A DNA stretch of 60,678 nucleotides from an uncultured Clostridia bacterium (GCA_947632025.1 CANRNN010000010.1:1-60678); one strand, 5' to 3'; counted from the stretch's first letter, positions 18,910 through 27,792 are shown. Notes: a model not told the origin generated them from the sequence alone. Made by a program: numbers and translations.

Positions 18910-19020
18910 ATCTCATATGATCTGTCAACGTTATAAGGCTGATGCGCATTATATCAAGTTGACTATTTTCAAACGTTGAAAACTTATAATGTGGCTTCCG
19001 ATTACTCCACCATATGAGAT
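18910..19020. mobile_element. MITE-like repeat, copy 1 (111 bp)
   Basis: Bounded by the 10-bp inverted ends ATCTCATATG (18910-18919) and CATATGAGAT (19011-19020). Inside lies a hairpin (GTCAAC...GTTGAC arms around TGCGCA) and the near-palindrome TTTTCAAACGTTGAAAA. It encodes nothing. A T-rich run (ttttttatg) precedes it. Confidence 0.75.
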
Positions 19021-19035
19021 GCGCATTTTTTTATA

Positions 19036-19111
19036 ATCTCATATGCTCTGTCAACGTTATAAGGCTGATGCGCATTATATCAAGTTGACTGTTTTCAAAC
19101 GTAGAAAACTT
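19036..19111. mobile_element. MITE-like repeat, copy 2 (right end missing)
   Basis: Matches the first 76 bp of copy 1 almost base for base, beginning ATCTCATATG, and then stops at the T run that precedes copy 3; the 35-bp right end is absent. Confidence 0.75.
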
Positions 19112-19119
19112 TTTTTATG

Positions 19120-19230
19120 ATCTCATATGCTCTGTCAACGTTATAAGGCTGATGCGCATTATATTAAGTTGACTATTTTCAAACGTAGAAAACTTATAAT
19201 GTAGCTCTCAATTACTCCACCATATGAGAT
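19120..19230. mobile_element. MITE-like repeat, copy 3 (111 bp)
   Basis: Same length and ends as copy 1, with about seven base differences by eye. Ends: ATCTCATATG (19120-19129) and CATATGAGAT (19221-19230). Confidence 0.75.
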
Positions 19231-19236
19231 AATATT

Positions 19237-19263
19237 GCTTCCGATTATTCTGTCATATGAGAT
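19237..19263. mobile_element. MITE-like repeat, isolated right end
   Basis: GCTTCCGATTATTCTGTCATATGAGAT resembles the right end of copy 1 without a left part. The remaining 85 bases to the esterase stop show no gene or clear signal; the whole gap 18890-19348 is therefore mostly repeat. Confidence 0.6.
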
Positions 19264-19348
19264 ACGGATTTTTTATCCCCGCAGGAATTGTCAAAACACC
19301 TGTTTTGATGTCCCGCCGCTTTTACTTTTTGCGATACCGGAATATCCG

Positions 19349-20857
19349 TCAGCGGAAATTGAATTTCTTAATCGAGAACGGCACAAGCGGCAGCCCGAAC
19401 CCGTTGAAAACGTGTATCTCCGCCCAGTTTTTGCACAGATACCTCACTCCGCAGGGATTTTCCACCTCGTCTGCCGAAAGGAATATCCTGTCGCCCGAAA
19501 CGTCTGCAATTGCCGGAACATACACTCCGTCCTCGCCGCACACTTCAAACCCGTCCGGTTCGCCTACTATCTTGAATCCGACCGGAACATACTTGAACTG
19601 AAGCTCCACCATATCCCCGCGCCATATCGCATTTGACAATACCGGAGCATATGCGCCGTCGCAGCCGCCGTAGCACATTTCAAGCGCCTGCATAGCGAAC
19701 CTGTGTCCCACCGCTCTTTTGTCCGACGGGTGCAGATTGTCGAACTCTCCGCAGTCAAGCAGCACTGCAATGCCCGTGTTCTTTATGGTGTTGTAAGCGC
19801 GCATCTGCGCCATACGGATAATGTGCCAGCTGTCGCCGTCGGGGTCGGGACCGCCGTACATCGGCAGCTGTCCTATAATGAACGCCAGCTTGTCGTCGTT
19901 CCAGTCATCTCTCCAGCAGCGAATAAGGTTCGTCAGCGCGGTATAATACGCCTCCGGATGAGTTTCGTCGTTTTCGCCCTGATACCACAGCACTCCTCCG
20001 AGAGTATACGGAGCCACTCGTTTTACAAGACACTCATGCAGCAGCCCCGGACGCTTCGGATTGCACGGAGCGGGCTTGTTGCGCGGTTTCTTCCCGCACA
20101 CTTCCTCGCAGCCGCTGTCGGTCGGATTTTCGGTATTCGCGAAATATTCCTCCCGCTTTTTCGCCCAGACCGAGTAGATTTCCTCCCATTCACGGTAAGC
20201 CTTTATAGCGTCCTCTTCGGTAGTCCCCGCCATATAATTGTCGTAATCCTCAAACCATACCGCAGCTTCTCCGATAGCGTACTTCCTGTCCATCCAGCAG
20301 GAAGCGGTCGTTCCGCCCCAGTTGAGGTTTATTATCCCGACCGTAACGTCGAGATACGCCGACATTTCTTTTGCACAGAAATACGCCGCCGCGCTCCAGT
20401 GTTCCGCTTCGTCCTTGTCCTCAAATTCGTGCCACTGCGTATTGTTTAGTGTTTCCTCAAAATTCTCGTCATAGCACGTCATTCTCGGAACGTTATAGAA
20501 ACGCACATCTTTCGCGTCGTCGTTTTCGAGAGCTTCTTTTCCGCCCACGGATTCTCCCAGCTCAAACTGCATATTCGATTGACCGCCCGCGAGCCACACT
20601 TCGCCCACGGCGACATTTTCAAAGAACAGGGAATTTTCCGGATCTCCGTCCTCTATGGTCATTCTCATCATGCGGCACGCACCCATCGGCGGGAAAACCA
20701 CCTGCCACCGCCCGTTTGTCACCTTACACGACCCCTGCAGTCCGCAGAACATAACGGTAACTATCGTTCCGTCGTCGCCCGTGCCGAACACGTTTATATT
20801 CTTGTTCCTCTGCAGCACCATATTATCTCCGAAAAGCGGTGAAACCTGAAATCCCAT
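19349..20857 (-). CDS. sialate O-acetylesterase family protein
   Basis: 502 residues. The SGNH-type esterase nucleophile is Ser94 in LAGGQSNMQF; further conserved blocks are WNWGGT-like (NLNWGGTTASCW), VLWYQGENDE and LHPSDKRAVGHRFA, which supplies the catalytic Asp/His pair. There is no signal peptide, so it should act in the cytoplasm, on imported acetylated sialic acid or acetylated oligosaccharides. GGAGGG lies 9 bases before the ATG. It is divergent from a LysR regulator, each with its own promoter in a 238-bp gap. No sialic acid catabolism genes are nearby, so acetylated plant glycans are an equal possibility as substrate. Confidence 0.9.
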   Translation of the reverse strand: MGFQVSPLFGDNMVLQRNKNINVFGTGDDGTIVTVMFCGLQGSCKVTNGRWQVVFPPMGACRMMRMTIEDGDPENSLFFENVAVGEVWLAGGQSNMQFELGESVGGKEALENDDAKDVRFYNVPRMTCYDENFEETLNNTQWHEFEDKDEAEHWSAAAYFCAKEMSAYLDVTVGIINLNWGGTTASCWMDRKYAIGEAAVWFEDYDNYMAGTTEEDAIKAYREWEEIYSVWAKKREEYFANTENPTDSGCEEVCGKKPRNKPAPCNPKRPGLLHECLVKRVAPYTLGGVLWYQGENDETHPEAYYTALTNLIRCWRDDWNDDKLAFIIGQLPMYGGPDPDGDSWHIIRMAQMRAYNTIKNTGIAVLLDCGEFDNLHPSDKRAVGHRFAMQALEMCYGGCDGAYAPVLSNAIWRGDMVELQFKYVPVGFKIVGEPDGFEVCGEDGVYVPAIADVSGDRIFLSADEVENPCGVRYLCKNWAEIHVFNGFGLPLVPFSIKKFNFR

Positions 20858-20910
20858 TGTAAATTCCCTCCGTCAGATTGAGCGCCCGCGACGAGCGTTT
20901 ATTTATATAA

Positions 20911-20939
20911 ATTATACCACATTTTTTTTAAATTGTCAA
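20911..20939 (-). promoter_or_regulatory. promoter of the sialate O-acetylesterase gene
   Basis: Minus strand TTGACA (20934-20939), 17 bp ending TGG, TATAAT (20911-20916). Confidence 0.8.
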
Positions 20940-21016
20940 TAGCAATTTAGCCAAATAAAAATGTCCCCGCTTTTCAAAAAAATTCGTTCGGCAGGGCTTT
21001 TCGCGGGTTTCGTGTC

Positions 21017-21045
21017 TTGACAACGGAAGCGGGATATGTTATAAT
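21017..21045 (+). promoter_or_regulatory. promoter of the LysR-family gene
   Basis: TTGACA (21017-21022), 17 bp ending TGT, TATAAT (21040-21045). It may also serve the phosphotransferase and hydrogenase genes downstream, since no other clear promoter is seen before them. Confidence 0.8.
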
Positions 21046-21095
21046 TGATATAGTGTAGGTCTTAAAATGTAAAATTTCGTCGCGGGAGGTACTGT

Positions 21096-22025
21096 ATGAA
21101 TATCACTCACATGAAATACGCTATGGAAATCGCCAGAACAGGCTCTATCAACCGCGCCTCCGAAAACCTCCTTATAGCACAGCCGAATCTCAGCCGCTCA
21201 ATAAAAGAGCTTGAAAAGGAGTTCGGACTCACCATTTTCAGAAGAACGTCAAAAGGTATGACACTCACGCCCGAAGGGGAAGAGTTCCTTGCCCTCGCGT
21301 CCGAGGTCCTTAACCGCCTTGACACCATGGAACATCTCTATAAACTCGCCCCGAAAAAACAGCGCTTCTCCATCTCCGTTCCGAGAGCGAGCTATATCTC
21401 CGACGCCTTCGCCAGATTTTCCCGAAACATAACCGCCGACCCCGCCGAGATCTATTACAAGGAAACCAATTCCTACCGCGCCATACATAATATCCTCGAC
21501 GCCGATTACAAACTCGGTATCCTGCGCTATGCCGAGCATTTCGATAAATACTTCAAAGATATGCTTGAGGAAAAAGAGCTGAATTGCGAGCTTATCGCCG
21601 AGTTCAAATATGTCCTCATAATGAACCGGAAATCTCCCCTTACCAAGCTGTCCGAAATACACCGCGCAGACCTGAGGAATTATATCGAAATCGCGCACGC
21701 CGACCCGTTCGTGCCGTCGCTGCCGTTCGCCGAGGTCCAGAAAGAAGAGCTTCCGAATACAACAACACGCCGTATCTTCGTCTACGAGCGCGCAAGCCAG
21801 TTCGAGCTTCTCACCGAAAACGAACAGACCTATATGTGGGTGTCGCCGCTGCCGCCTAAGCTTCTCGACAGATACGAGCTGTCGCAGATAGTCTGCGCCG
21901 ATAACGATAAGGTATACCGTGATATGCTCATATATCGGAAAAATTATACCCTTTCGGAGCTGGATAAGCAGTTCATTACCGAGCTGTGCAATTCCAAGCG
22001 CGAGCATCTCCGCTTTAACGATTGA
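21096..22025 (+). CDS. LysR-family transcriptional regulator
   Basis: 309 residues. The winged helix-turn-helix occupies residues 1-60 (GSINRASENLLIAQPNLSRS, then the LGxxLF-like FGLTIFRRTSKGMTLTPEG), followed by a periplasmic-binding-like effector domain. GGGAGGT precedes the ATG. It is divergent from the esterase gene and only 14 bases before a small phosphotransferase gene. LysR proteins often control the divergent gene, here the esterase, but control of the downstream hydrogenase operon is equally possible. Confidence 0.95.
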   Translation: MNITHMKYAMEIARTGSINRASENLLIAQPNLSRSIKELEKEFGLTIFRRTSKGMTLTPEGEEFLALASEVLNRLDTMEHLYKLAPKKQRFSISVPRASYISDAFARFSRNITADPAEIYYKETNSYRAIHNILDADYKLGILRYAEHFDKYFKDMLEEKELNCELIAEFKYVLIMNRKSPLTKLSEIHRADLRNYIEIAHADPFVPSLPFAEVQKEELPNTTTRRIFVYERASQFELLTENEQTYMWVSPLPPKLLDRYELSQIVCADNDKVYRDMLIYRKNYTLSELDKQFITELCNSKREHLRFND

Positions 22026-22039
22026 TGGAGCTTTGAATT

Positions 22040-22789
22040 ATGAAATCCGATAAAATAATCGCCGTCCGCGTCAATAAGACCATTTACCGTGAGGGCGACA
22101 GATGCGTCAAGGTCTTTCGTGAGAGCTTCTCGAAATCTCAGATCTTCAGTGAAGCGCTCAATCACGTCAAAATAGAAGAAGCAGGCGTCACCGTCCCGAA
22201 AATAATCGAGGTCACAAAAACCGACGGACGCTGGAGCATAATAAGCGAGTACATAAAAGGCAGCACCCTCGAACGCCTTATGGAGCTTGACCCCGAAAAC
22301 AAAACCGAACACCTCCGTACACTCGCCCGCCTGCAAACCGAAATACATAAAAAAGTCTGCCCCGCCCTCCCAAGCCTTAAGGAGAAAATTTCACGAAAAA
22401 TAAGTATGGCGGAGCTTTACGACCCGCGGCTGAAAAACCGCCTTTACGAGATCCTTGACGGTATCCCCGACAAGAATAATATCTGCCACGGAGATTTTAT
22501 CCCGTCCAATATCCTTGTCGCCGAAAACGAAAAGATCTATATCACCGACTGGCCTCACGCGGCAAGAGGCGACGGCGCGGCAGATGCTGCCGAAACTTTC
22601 CTGCGCTTCGCCCTTACTGGAAACAAAGACGCGGCAAGGGAATATCTGGAGCTGTTCTGCGATATAAGCGGACGCAGCGAAAAAGACGTGAGAATGTGGC
22701 TGCCGCTTGTGGCGGCTGCGCGTCTTGCAAATAACAGTGCCAAAGAACGTGAATTCCTGCTGCGGCAGGTTGACGTTGTTGATCTATGA
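22040..22789 (+). CDS. aminoglycoside phosphotransferase-like (APH/choline kinase fold) protein
   Basis: 249 residues. Kinase-like features are the probable ATP-binding Lys in RCVKVFRE, the catalytic-loop motif CHGDFIPSNIL and the metal-binding ITDWPHAARGDGAADAAET, the pattern of APH/ChoK-type small-molecule kinases. It is shorter than true aminoglycoside kinases and gives no sign of a resistance role. It sits between the LysR regulator and the hydrogenase operon, with 14- and 34-base gaps, so it is likely co-transcribed. The substrate is unknown. Confidence 0.8.
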   Translation: MKSDKIIAVRVNKTIYREGDRCVKVFRESFSKSQIFSEALNHVKIEEAGVTVPKIIEVTKTDGRWSIISEYIKGSTLERLMELDPENKTEHLRTLARLQTEIHKKVCPALPSLKEKISRKISMAELYDPRLKNRLYEILDGIPDKNNICHGDFIPSNILVAENEKIYITDWPHAARGDGAADAAETFLRFALTGNKDAAREYLELFCDISGRSEKDVRMWLPLVAAARLANNSAKEREFLLRQVDVVDL

Positions 22790-22823
22790 ATAATGAATAA
22801 AATGTGCAAAGGAGATCTTAAGT

Positions 22824-23066
22824 ATGAAAGTTACAGTGTGTATCGGTTCGTCCTGCCACATCAAAGGCTCGCGGCAGGTGGTCGAGGGGCTTCAGAATCT
22901 CATTTCCGAAGCGAATCTCGCAGACAAGGTCGAACTCGGCGGAACGTTCTGTATGAGCAGATGCCAGCAGGGCGTATGCGTCACCGTCGACGACGAATTC
23001 TTCTCGGTTTCTCCCGAAACCGTCAAGGATTTCTTTGACAAGGAAATAATGACAAGGGTGGGTTGA
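22824..23066 (+). CDS. thioredoxin-like [2Fe-2S] ferredoxin (NuoE-type), first copy
   Basis: 80 residues. Cys6, Cys11, Cys43 and Cys47 give the C-x4-C...C-x3-C ligand pattern of NuoE/HydC-type thioredoxin-fold [2Fe-2S] proteins. AAAGGAG lies upstream. It heads the hydrogenase gene run and is followed 1 base later by a paralogue with the same ligand positions. It probably passes electrons to or from the HydS or HydA2 Fe-S chain. Confidence 0.85.
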   Translation: MKVTVCIGSSCHIKGSRQVVEGLQNLISEANLADKVELGGTFCMSRCQQGVCVTVDDEFFSVSPETVKDFFDKEIMTRVG

Positions 23067-23067
23067 T

Positions 23068-23319
23068 ATGGTCGTACAGATATGCGTGGGCTCGTCCTGT
23101 CACCTGAAAGGTTCCGAGCGAATAGTCGAGCTTTTCCGCGAGGCGGTAGAGCAAAGACACCTTGAAAACGAGATAACTCTCGCGGGCTGCTTCTGTACAG
23201 GTAACTGCAACCGCGTCGGCGTCACCATACAGGTCGGCGACGAGGTCGTCACCAATGTCACTCCCGAAAATTTCAGCGAGTTTTTCGAGGAGAAAATAAT
23301 GTCCGCAATTTCTAAGTAA
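23068..23319 (+). CDS. thioredoxin-like [2Fe-2S] ferredoxin (NuoE-type), second copy
   Basis: 83 residues with ligand cysteines at the same positions as the preceding gene (6, 11, 43, 47), plus an extra Cys41. It begins QICVGSSCHLKGSERIVE and is clearly a paralogue of its neighbour, though sequence between the cysteines has diverged. GGTTGATATG is the translation start region. It is followed 17 bases later by hydS. Confidence 0.85.
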   Translation: MVVQICVGSSCHLKGSERIVELFREAVEQRHLENEITLAGCFCTGNCNRVGVTIQVGDEVVTNVTPENFSEFFEEKIMSAISK

Positions 23320-23336
23320 AAGGAGAGGAAAAAGCA

Positions 23337-25016
23337 ATGATGGCAAAATGCCTCACGCTTAAAAAATCCAATTGCAAGAACTGCTACCGCTGTATCCGCA
23401 ATTGCCCCGTAAAATCTATCCGCTTTTCGGGGAATCAGGCACATATCGTCGGCGACGAGTGTATCCTCTGCGGACAGTGCTTTGTTGTCTGCCCCCAGAA
23501 CGCCAAGGAAATAGTCGACGAAACCGAAAAGGTAAAGGTAATGCTTTTAAGCGGCGACCCCGTCGTCGTAAGCCTTGCGCCGTCGTTCATAGCGAATTAT
23601 GCGGGAGTGGGCATAGAATCCGTCAGGGAAGCCCTCAAAAAGCTGGGCTTTTATGACGTCGAGGAAACCGCCATAGGCGCCACTATCGTCAAGCGGGAAT
23701 ACGACAGAATGCTTGAAGAGGACGGAAAGGATATAATCATCTCGTCCTGCTGTCATTCGATAAATCTGCTCATACAGAAGTACTTCCCTAAAGAGCTTGA
23801 ATACCTTGCAGATGTGGTATCGCCCATGATGGCACATTGTTTGGATATCCGGAGAAGAATACCCAACGCAAAGACTGTTTTCATAGGACCGTGCGTCGCG
23901 AAGAAGGACGAAGCAGAGCATTACGAGGGCGTAGTGGACGCTGTGCTGACGTTCGAGGAGCTGACAAACTGGCTCAAGGCTGAAAATATCGAGCTTAAAA
24001 AAGAGATCGTCCCCAACGAGGAATCCCTCGCGCGCTTTTTCCCGACTACCGGCGGCGTCCTCCGCACAATGGAGAAAAAACCTCAGGAGTATACATACCT
24101 GTCCATAGACGGCGTTGAAAATTGTATGGCTGCCCTGCGTGAGATCGAAAACGGAAATATCCATAAGTGCTTTATCGAAATGAACGCCTGCGTCGGCGGC
24201 TGCGTGGCGGGTCCCGTTATGGAAAAATATCACCGCACCCCCGTAAACGATTATCTGTCTGTCGCGGCTTATGCCGGAAAAAAGGATTTCGCCGTCGATC
24301 AGCCCGACAGATTCTCGCTTAAAAAGCATTTCACCCTCATCGAGAAGAAAACTCAGGATCCCTCCGAAAGCGAGATCACCGAGATACTCCACCAGATGGG
24401 CAAATTCCGCCCCGAACAGGAACTCAATTGCGGCACCTGCGGCTATAACACCTGCCGCGATAAGGCTATCGCCGTTTACCACGGAAAAGCCGAGATCTCA
24501 ATGTGCCTGCCGTTCCTGAAAGATAAAGCGGAAAGTTTCTCCGATACTATCGTAAAAAATACGCCTAACGGTCTTATCGTGCTTAACGAAAAGCTTGAAG
24601 TGCAGCAGATAAACCACGCCGCCCTGAAAATGATGAACCTGCGTTCCGCGTCCGATGTCCTCGGAGATCAGGTGGTCAGGATAATGGATCCCGCACTGTT
24701 TATGAAAGTCCTCCAGACCGGAAGAAGCATAAATAATCAGCGCGTTTACCTCGCAGAGTACAGCCGCTATATAGAGCAGACCGTCGTTTACGACCGCGAA
24801 AGCCATATGCTCGTGTGCATAATGCGTGACGTTACCGACGAGGAGGACGAGCGCGAGAAGAAAGAAAGCATTTCCCGCCAGACTATCGAGGTCGCGGATA
24901 AGGTCGTCGACAAGCAGATGAGGATCGTTCAGGAAATAGCTTCTCTGCTCGGAGAAACCGCAGCCGAAACCAAAATCGCCCTCTCGAAATTAAAGGAGTC
25001 TATATCTGATGAATGA
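23337..25016 (+). CDS. hydS: sensory [FeFe]-hydrogenase with PAS domain (HydS-like)
   Basis: 559 residues. Two 4Fe-4S ferredoxin sites lie at the N-terminus (CKNCYRCIRNCP, CILCGQCFVVCP). The H-cluster motifs follow in altered form: SSCC-HS (Cys138/139) in place of TSCCP, FIGPCVAKKDEAE, and NACVGGCVAGP. Next comes an extra Cys cluster (CGTCGYNTCRDKAIAVYHGK...C), a PAS domain (about 400-500) and a coiled-coil end. Loss of the standard L1 residues plus PAS marks the sensory group of hydrogenases rather than a bulk catalyst. It overlaps the SpoIIE-type phosphatase gene by 8 bases, suggesting that hydrogen or redox state is signalled to that phosphatase. A comparable HydS was described in R. albus. 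Confidence 0.9.
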   Translation: MMAKCLTLKKSNCKNCYRCIRNCPVKSIRFSGNQAHIVGDECILCGQCFVVCPQNAKEIVDETEKVKVMLLSGDPVVVSLAPSFIANYAGVGIESVREALKKLGFYDVEETAIGATIVKREYDRMLEEDGKDIIISSCCHSINLLIQKYFPKELEYLADVVSPMMAHCLDIRRRIPNAKTVFIGPCVAKKDEAEHYEGVVDAVLTFEELTNWLKAENIELKKEIVPNEESLARFFPTTGGVLRTMEKKPQEYTYLSIDGVENCMAALREIENGNIHKCFIEMNACVGGCVAGPVMEKYHRTPVNDYLSVAAYAGKKDFAVDQPDRFSLKKHFTLIEKKTQDPSESEITEILHQMGKFRPEQELNCGTCGYNTCRDKAIAVYHGKAEISMCLPFLKDKAESFSDTIVKNTPNGLIVLNEKLEVQQINHAALKMMNLRSASDVLGDQVVRIMDPALFMKVLQTGRSINNQRVYLAEYSRYIEQTVVYDRESHMLVCIMRDVTDEEDEREKKESISRQTIEVADKVVDKQMRIVQEIASLLGETAAETKIALSKLKESISDE

Positions 25017-26181
25017 TCTTTGTGTGGATATCGGTTACAAGAGCATAAATCACGTCGGAGAACAGCTTTGCGGCGACCACGTCGATATCATCGAACAGGA
25101 CGATTCCTCCGTGGTGATAGTCCTCGCCGACGGCTTGGGAAGCGGCGTCAAGGCAAGCATACTCTCAACGCTCACTTCAAAGATAATCTCCACCATGATG
25201 GCTGAGGGTCTGCCGCTTGAGGAGTGCGTGTCCACCATAGCGGCTACGCTTCCCGTGTGTTCTGTCAGAGGGGTAGCTTATTCCACTTTCACAATAATAC
25301 ATATAATCAATAACCAGACCGCCGAGCTTATCCAGTACGACAACCCGCAGGTCGTCCTTATCCGCGACGAGGAAAATATAAATTATCCCAAAACAGAAAT
25401 GAATATCGGCGGCAAAAAGATATTCAGGTCTACAATAAACCTCTGTGAGGGAGATGTTTTTATCGCAATGAGCGACGGCTGCCCTCACGCGGGCATAGGC
25501 ATAGGCTATAATTTCGGCTGGAAAGTCGAGGATATCGCGAATTTTATGTCTACGCTCGCAAATTCCGGACTTACCGCAAAAACGTTATCCACCATTTTAG
25601 TGGACGAGTGCAATAAGTTCTACGGCGGCAAGCCGGGCGACGATACAACGGCTTGTATCGTCAGGGTAAGAAAGCGCGTCCCCATGAATCTCCTCTTCGG
25701 TCCGCCGTCCAACCGCGACGACTGCGACCGTATGATGTCGCTGTTCTTCTCAAAAGAGGGCAAGCATATCATCTGCGGAGGGACGACATCCTCTATCGCC
25801 GCGAAATATCTCGGAAAGCCGCTTCGAGCAAGCCTTAATTTCGAGCGCTCGGATATTCCGCCCATAGCGGAGCTTGAGGGCGTCGACCTCGTGACAGAGG
25901 GAGTCATCACCGTCAATAAAGTCCTCGAATACGCCAAGAATTACCTTGAGGACAACGAAAGCTATGAACAGTGGAGCTTCAAAAAAGACGGCGCGTCGCT
26001 TATCTCCCGCCTGCTGTTTGAAGAAGCGACGGATATCAATTTCTACGTCGGACGCGCCATAAACCCCGCGCACCAGAATCCCGACCTGCCCATTAACTTC
26101 AATATCAAAATGAATCTGGTCGGAGAGCTTTCCGACTGTCTTAAAAAAATGGGCAAGCGAATAAAAGTAAGCTATTTCTGA
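25009..26181 (+). CDS. SpoIIE/PP2C-type serine phosphatase
   Basis: 390 residues. The PP2C-like metal motifs are VIVLADGLGSG (about 42-52), VFIAMSDGCPHAG and GDDTTACIVRV; after about residue 230 comes an extension of 160 residues without a recognised fold. It lies between hydS and hydA2, overlapping hydS, so it is the probable output of the sensor, dephosphorylating a serine- or threonine-phosphorylated anti-anti-sigma factor or another regulator. No anti-sigma partner is encoded in the window, so its target is unknown. Confidence 0.9.
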   Translation: MNDLCVDIGYKSINHVGEQLCGDHVDIIEQDDSSVVIVLADGLGSGVKASILSTLTSKIISTMMAEGLPLEECVSTIAATLPVCSVRGVAYSTFTIIHIINNQTAELIQYDNPQVVLIRDEENINYPKTEMNIGGKKIFRSTINLCEGDVFIAMSDGCPHAGIGIGYNFGWKVEDIANFMSTLANSGLTAKTLSTILVDECNKFYGGKPGDDTTACIVRVRKRVPMNLLFGPPSNRDDCDRMMSLFFSKEGKHIICGGTTSSIAAKYLGKPLRASLNFERSDIPPIAELEGVDLVTEGVITVNKVLEYAKNYLEDNESYEQWSFKKDGASLISRLLFEEATDINFYVGRAINPAHQNPDLPINFNIKMNLVGELSDCLKKMGKRIKVSYF

Positions 26182-26193
26182 GGAGGTTTCGGA

Positions 26194-27636
26194 ATGAGTG
26201 AAGTAAGAAAGTTCGATACCAAGGTACAGTACCTTAAATATAAAGTCCTGCGCGAGGTCGCAAGAATGGCATGGAAGGATATGTCGTTCGAGAAAGTGCT
26301 CGATATCCCGAAAATAATCGTTCCGGGAAAGATACCGACCATGCGCTGCTGCGTCTATAAAGAACGCGCCATCATCGAGGAGCAGGTAAAGCTCGCTATG
26401 GGCGGCAACAAGGATAATCCCAACGTTATAGAAGTAATTGATATAGCGTGCGACGAGTGTCCCGCCGCCGGTTACGAGGTCACGGCTTCCTGCCGCGGCT
26501 GCCTTGCCCACCGCTGCGAACAGGCGTGCAAGCGCGGAGCTATCTCGTTCGATTATAACCACGTCGCTCATATCGACAAGACCAAGTGCGTCGAGTGCGG
26601 ACAGTGCGCGAAAGCCTGCCCCTATTCCGCAATAGTGAACCACAAGCGTCCCTGCCAGATAGCCTGCAAGGTCAAGGCGATCTCCATTAACCAGGATAAC
26701 GCCGCGTCTATCGACAACGAGAAGTGCATCGCCTGCGGAGCGTGCGTGTATATGTGTCCGTTCGGCGCAATAATGGACAAGTCGTTCATTCTTAACGTCG
26801 TAGACCTTCTCCGCGAAAGCGAACACGGCAAGAATTACCGCCTTTACGCCGTGGTGGCGCCCTCTGTTTCAAGCCAGTTCAGATACGCAAAGCTCGGTCA
26901 GGTCATTACCGGACTTAAAAAGCTCGGCTTCCATACCGTCGTCGAAGCCGCTCTCGGAGCCGATATGGTCGCCGATATGGAGTCCAAGGAGCTGGTCGAA
27001 AAGGGCTTCCTCACAAGCTCCTGCTGCCCCGCGTTCGTCAAGTACATAAAGTCCGCTTTCCCCGAAATGATACCCAACATCTCCCACAATCTCTCCCCCA
27101 TGGCGGCTATCTCCAAGTACATAAAAGCGACCACCGAAAACGCCAAGGTCGTTTTCATAGGTCCGTGTACCGCCAAGAAAATGGAAGTACAGCTCGATTC
27201 CGTAAAGCCCTACGTTGATGCCGCGCTCACGTTTGAGGAGCTTCAGGCATTGTTCGACGCAAGAGAGATCGACCTCACAACTCTTGAAGAGGGAGTCCTC
27301 GACAACGCGTCCTATTTCGGAAGGATCTTCGCCAGAAGCGGAGGATTGTCCGAAGCAGTCGAGGAAGGACTTAAAGAGCATAACGATACCGATTTCCCGC
27401 TTAAAGCCGAGGTCTGCAACGGCATTGAGGAGTGCCGCGCAGCTCTACTTAAGAAGTCAAAGAACGTCCTCAACGCCAACTTCATTGAGGGTATGGCGTG
27501 CGTCGGCGGCTGTATCGGAGGCGCGGGCTGCCTTACTCACGAAGAAAAGAGCAAATCCGAGGTCGACGCATACGGCAGGGAAGCTCTCGAAAAAACCATC
27601 TCCGACGCTCTCTCCGTGATAACCACCGTTTCGTAA
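26194..27636 (+). CDS. hydA2: monomeric [FeFe]-hydrogenase (HydA2-like)
   Basis: 480 residues. H-cluster motifs: TSSCCPAF (Cys277-278), FIGPCTAKKMEVQ and MACVGGCIGGAG. Upstream are two 4Fe-4S sites (CVECGQCAKACP, CIACGACVYMCP) and further cysteine groups (CDECP, CRGC, CEQACK) for additional clusters. It lacks the NuoG-like N-terminus of bifurcating HydA. GAGGAGG precedes the ATG, 12 bases after the phosphatase. It should couple ferredoxin oxidation to hydrogen evolution, or the reverse, in the cytoplasm. Maturation genes hydEFG are not in the window. Confidence 0.93.
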   Translation: MSEVRKFDTKVQYLKYKVLREVARMAWKDMSFEKVLDIPKIIVPGKIPTMRCCVYKERAIIEEQVKLAMGGNKDNPNVIEVIDIACDECPAAGYEVTASCRGCLAHRCEQACKRGAISFDYNHVAHIDKTKCVECGQCAKACPYSAIVNHKRPCQIACKVKAISINQDNAASIDNEKCIACGACVYMCPFGAIMDKSFILNVVDLLRESEHGKNYRLYAVVAPSVSSQFRYAKLGQVITGLKKLGFHTVVEAALGADMVADMESKELVEKGFLTSSCCPAFVKYIKSAFPEMIPNISHNLSPMAAISKYIKATTENAKVVFIGPCTAKKMEVQLDSVKPYVDAALTFEELQALFDAREIDLTTLEEGVLDNASYFGRIFARSGGLSEAVEEGLKEHNDTDFPLKAEVCNGIEECRAALLKKSKNVLNANFIEGMACVGGCIGGAGCLTHEEKSKSEVDAYGREALEKTISDALSVITTVS

Positions 27637-27687
27637 CGTCCTGTAGGGTATATCACGAATTATATAAGGCGTTTTGACAATTTATAA

Positions 27688-27716
27688 TTCCAAAAAATAA
27701 AAAAATCTGCTAAAAT
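27688..27716 (+). promoter_or_regulatory. possible promoter of the chemoreceptor gene
   Basis: TTCCAA (27688-27693), 17 bp ending TGC, TAAAAT (27711-27716): weak -35, good extended -10. A GC hairpin, GCGGGCTTGCCCGC (near 27739-27752), lies in the leader. No sigma-D motility promoter was recognised. Confidence 0.4.
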
Positions 27717-27792
27717 ATACTTAATAGAGGTATATCAGGCGGGCTTGCCCGCTTTGTCAATATGATAACTTTTGTTTTGGGAGGAAATTGCT

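Noticed and set aside
18910-19263. CRISPR array
   Set aside because: Repeats are long, truncated and unevenly spaced, with no set of unique spacers of equal length and no cas genes.
22040-22789. Aminoglycoside resistance gene
   Set aside because: Only the kinase fold is shared; length and residues outside the catalytic loops do not match a resistance enzyme, and context is metabolic.
27637-27792. c-di-GMP riboswitch before the chemoreceptor
   Set aside because: Such genes often have one, but the conserved GEMM bases and paired stems are not visible; only a short GC hairpin is present.
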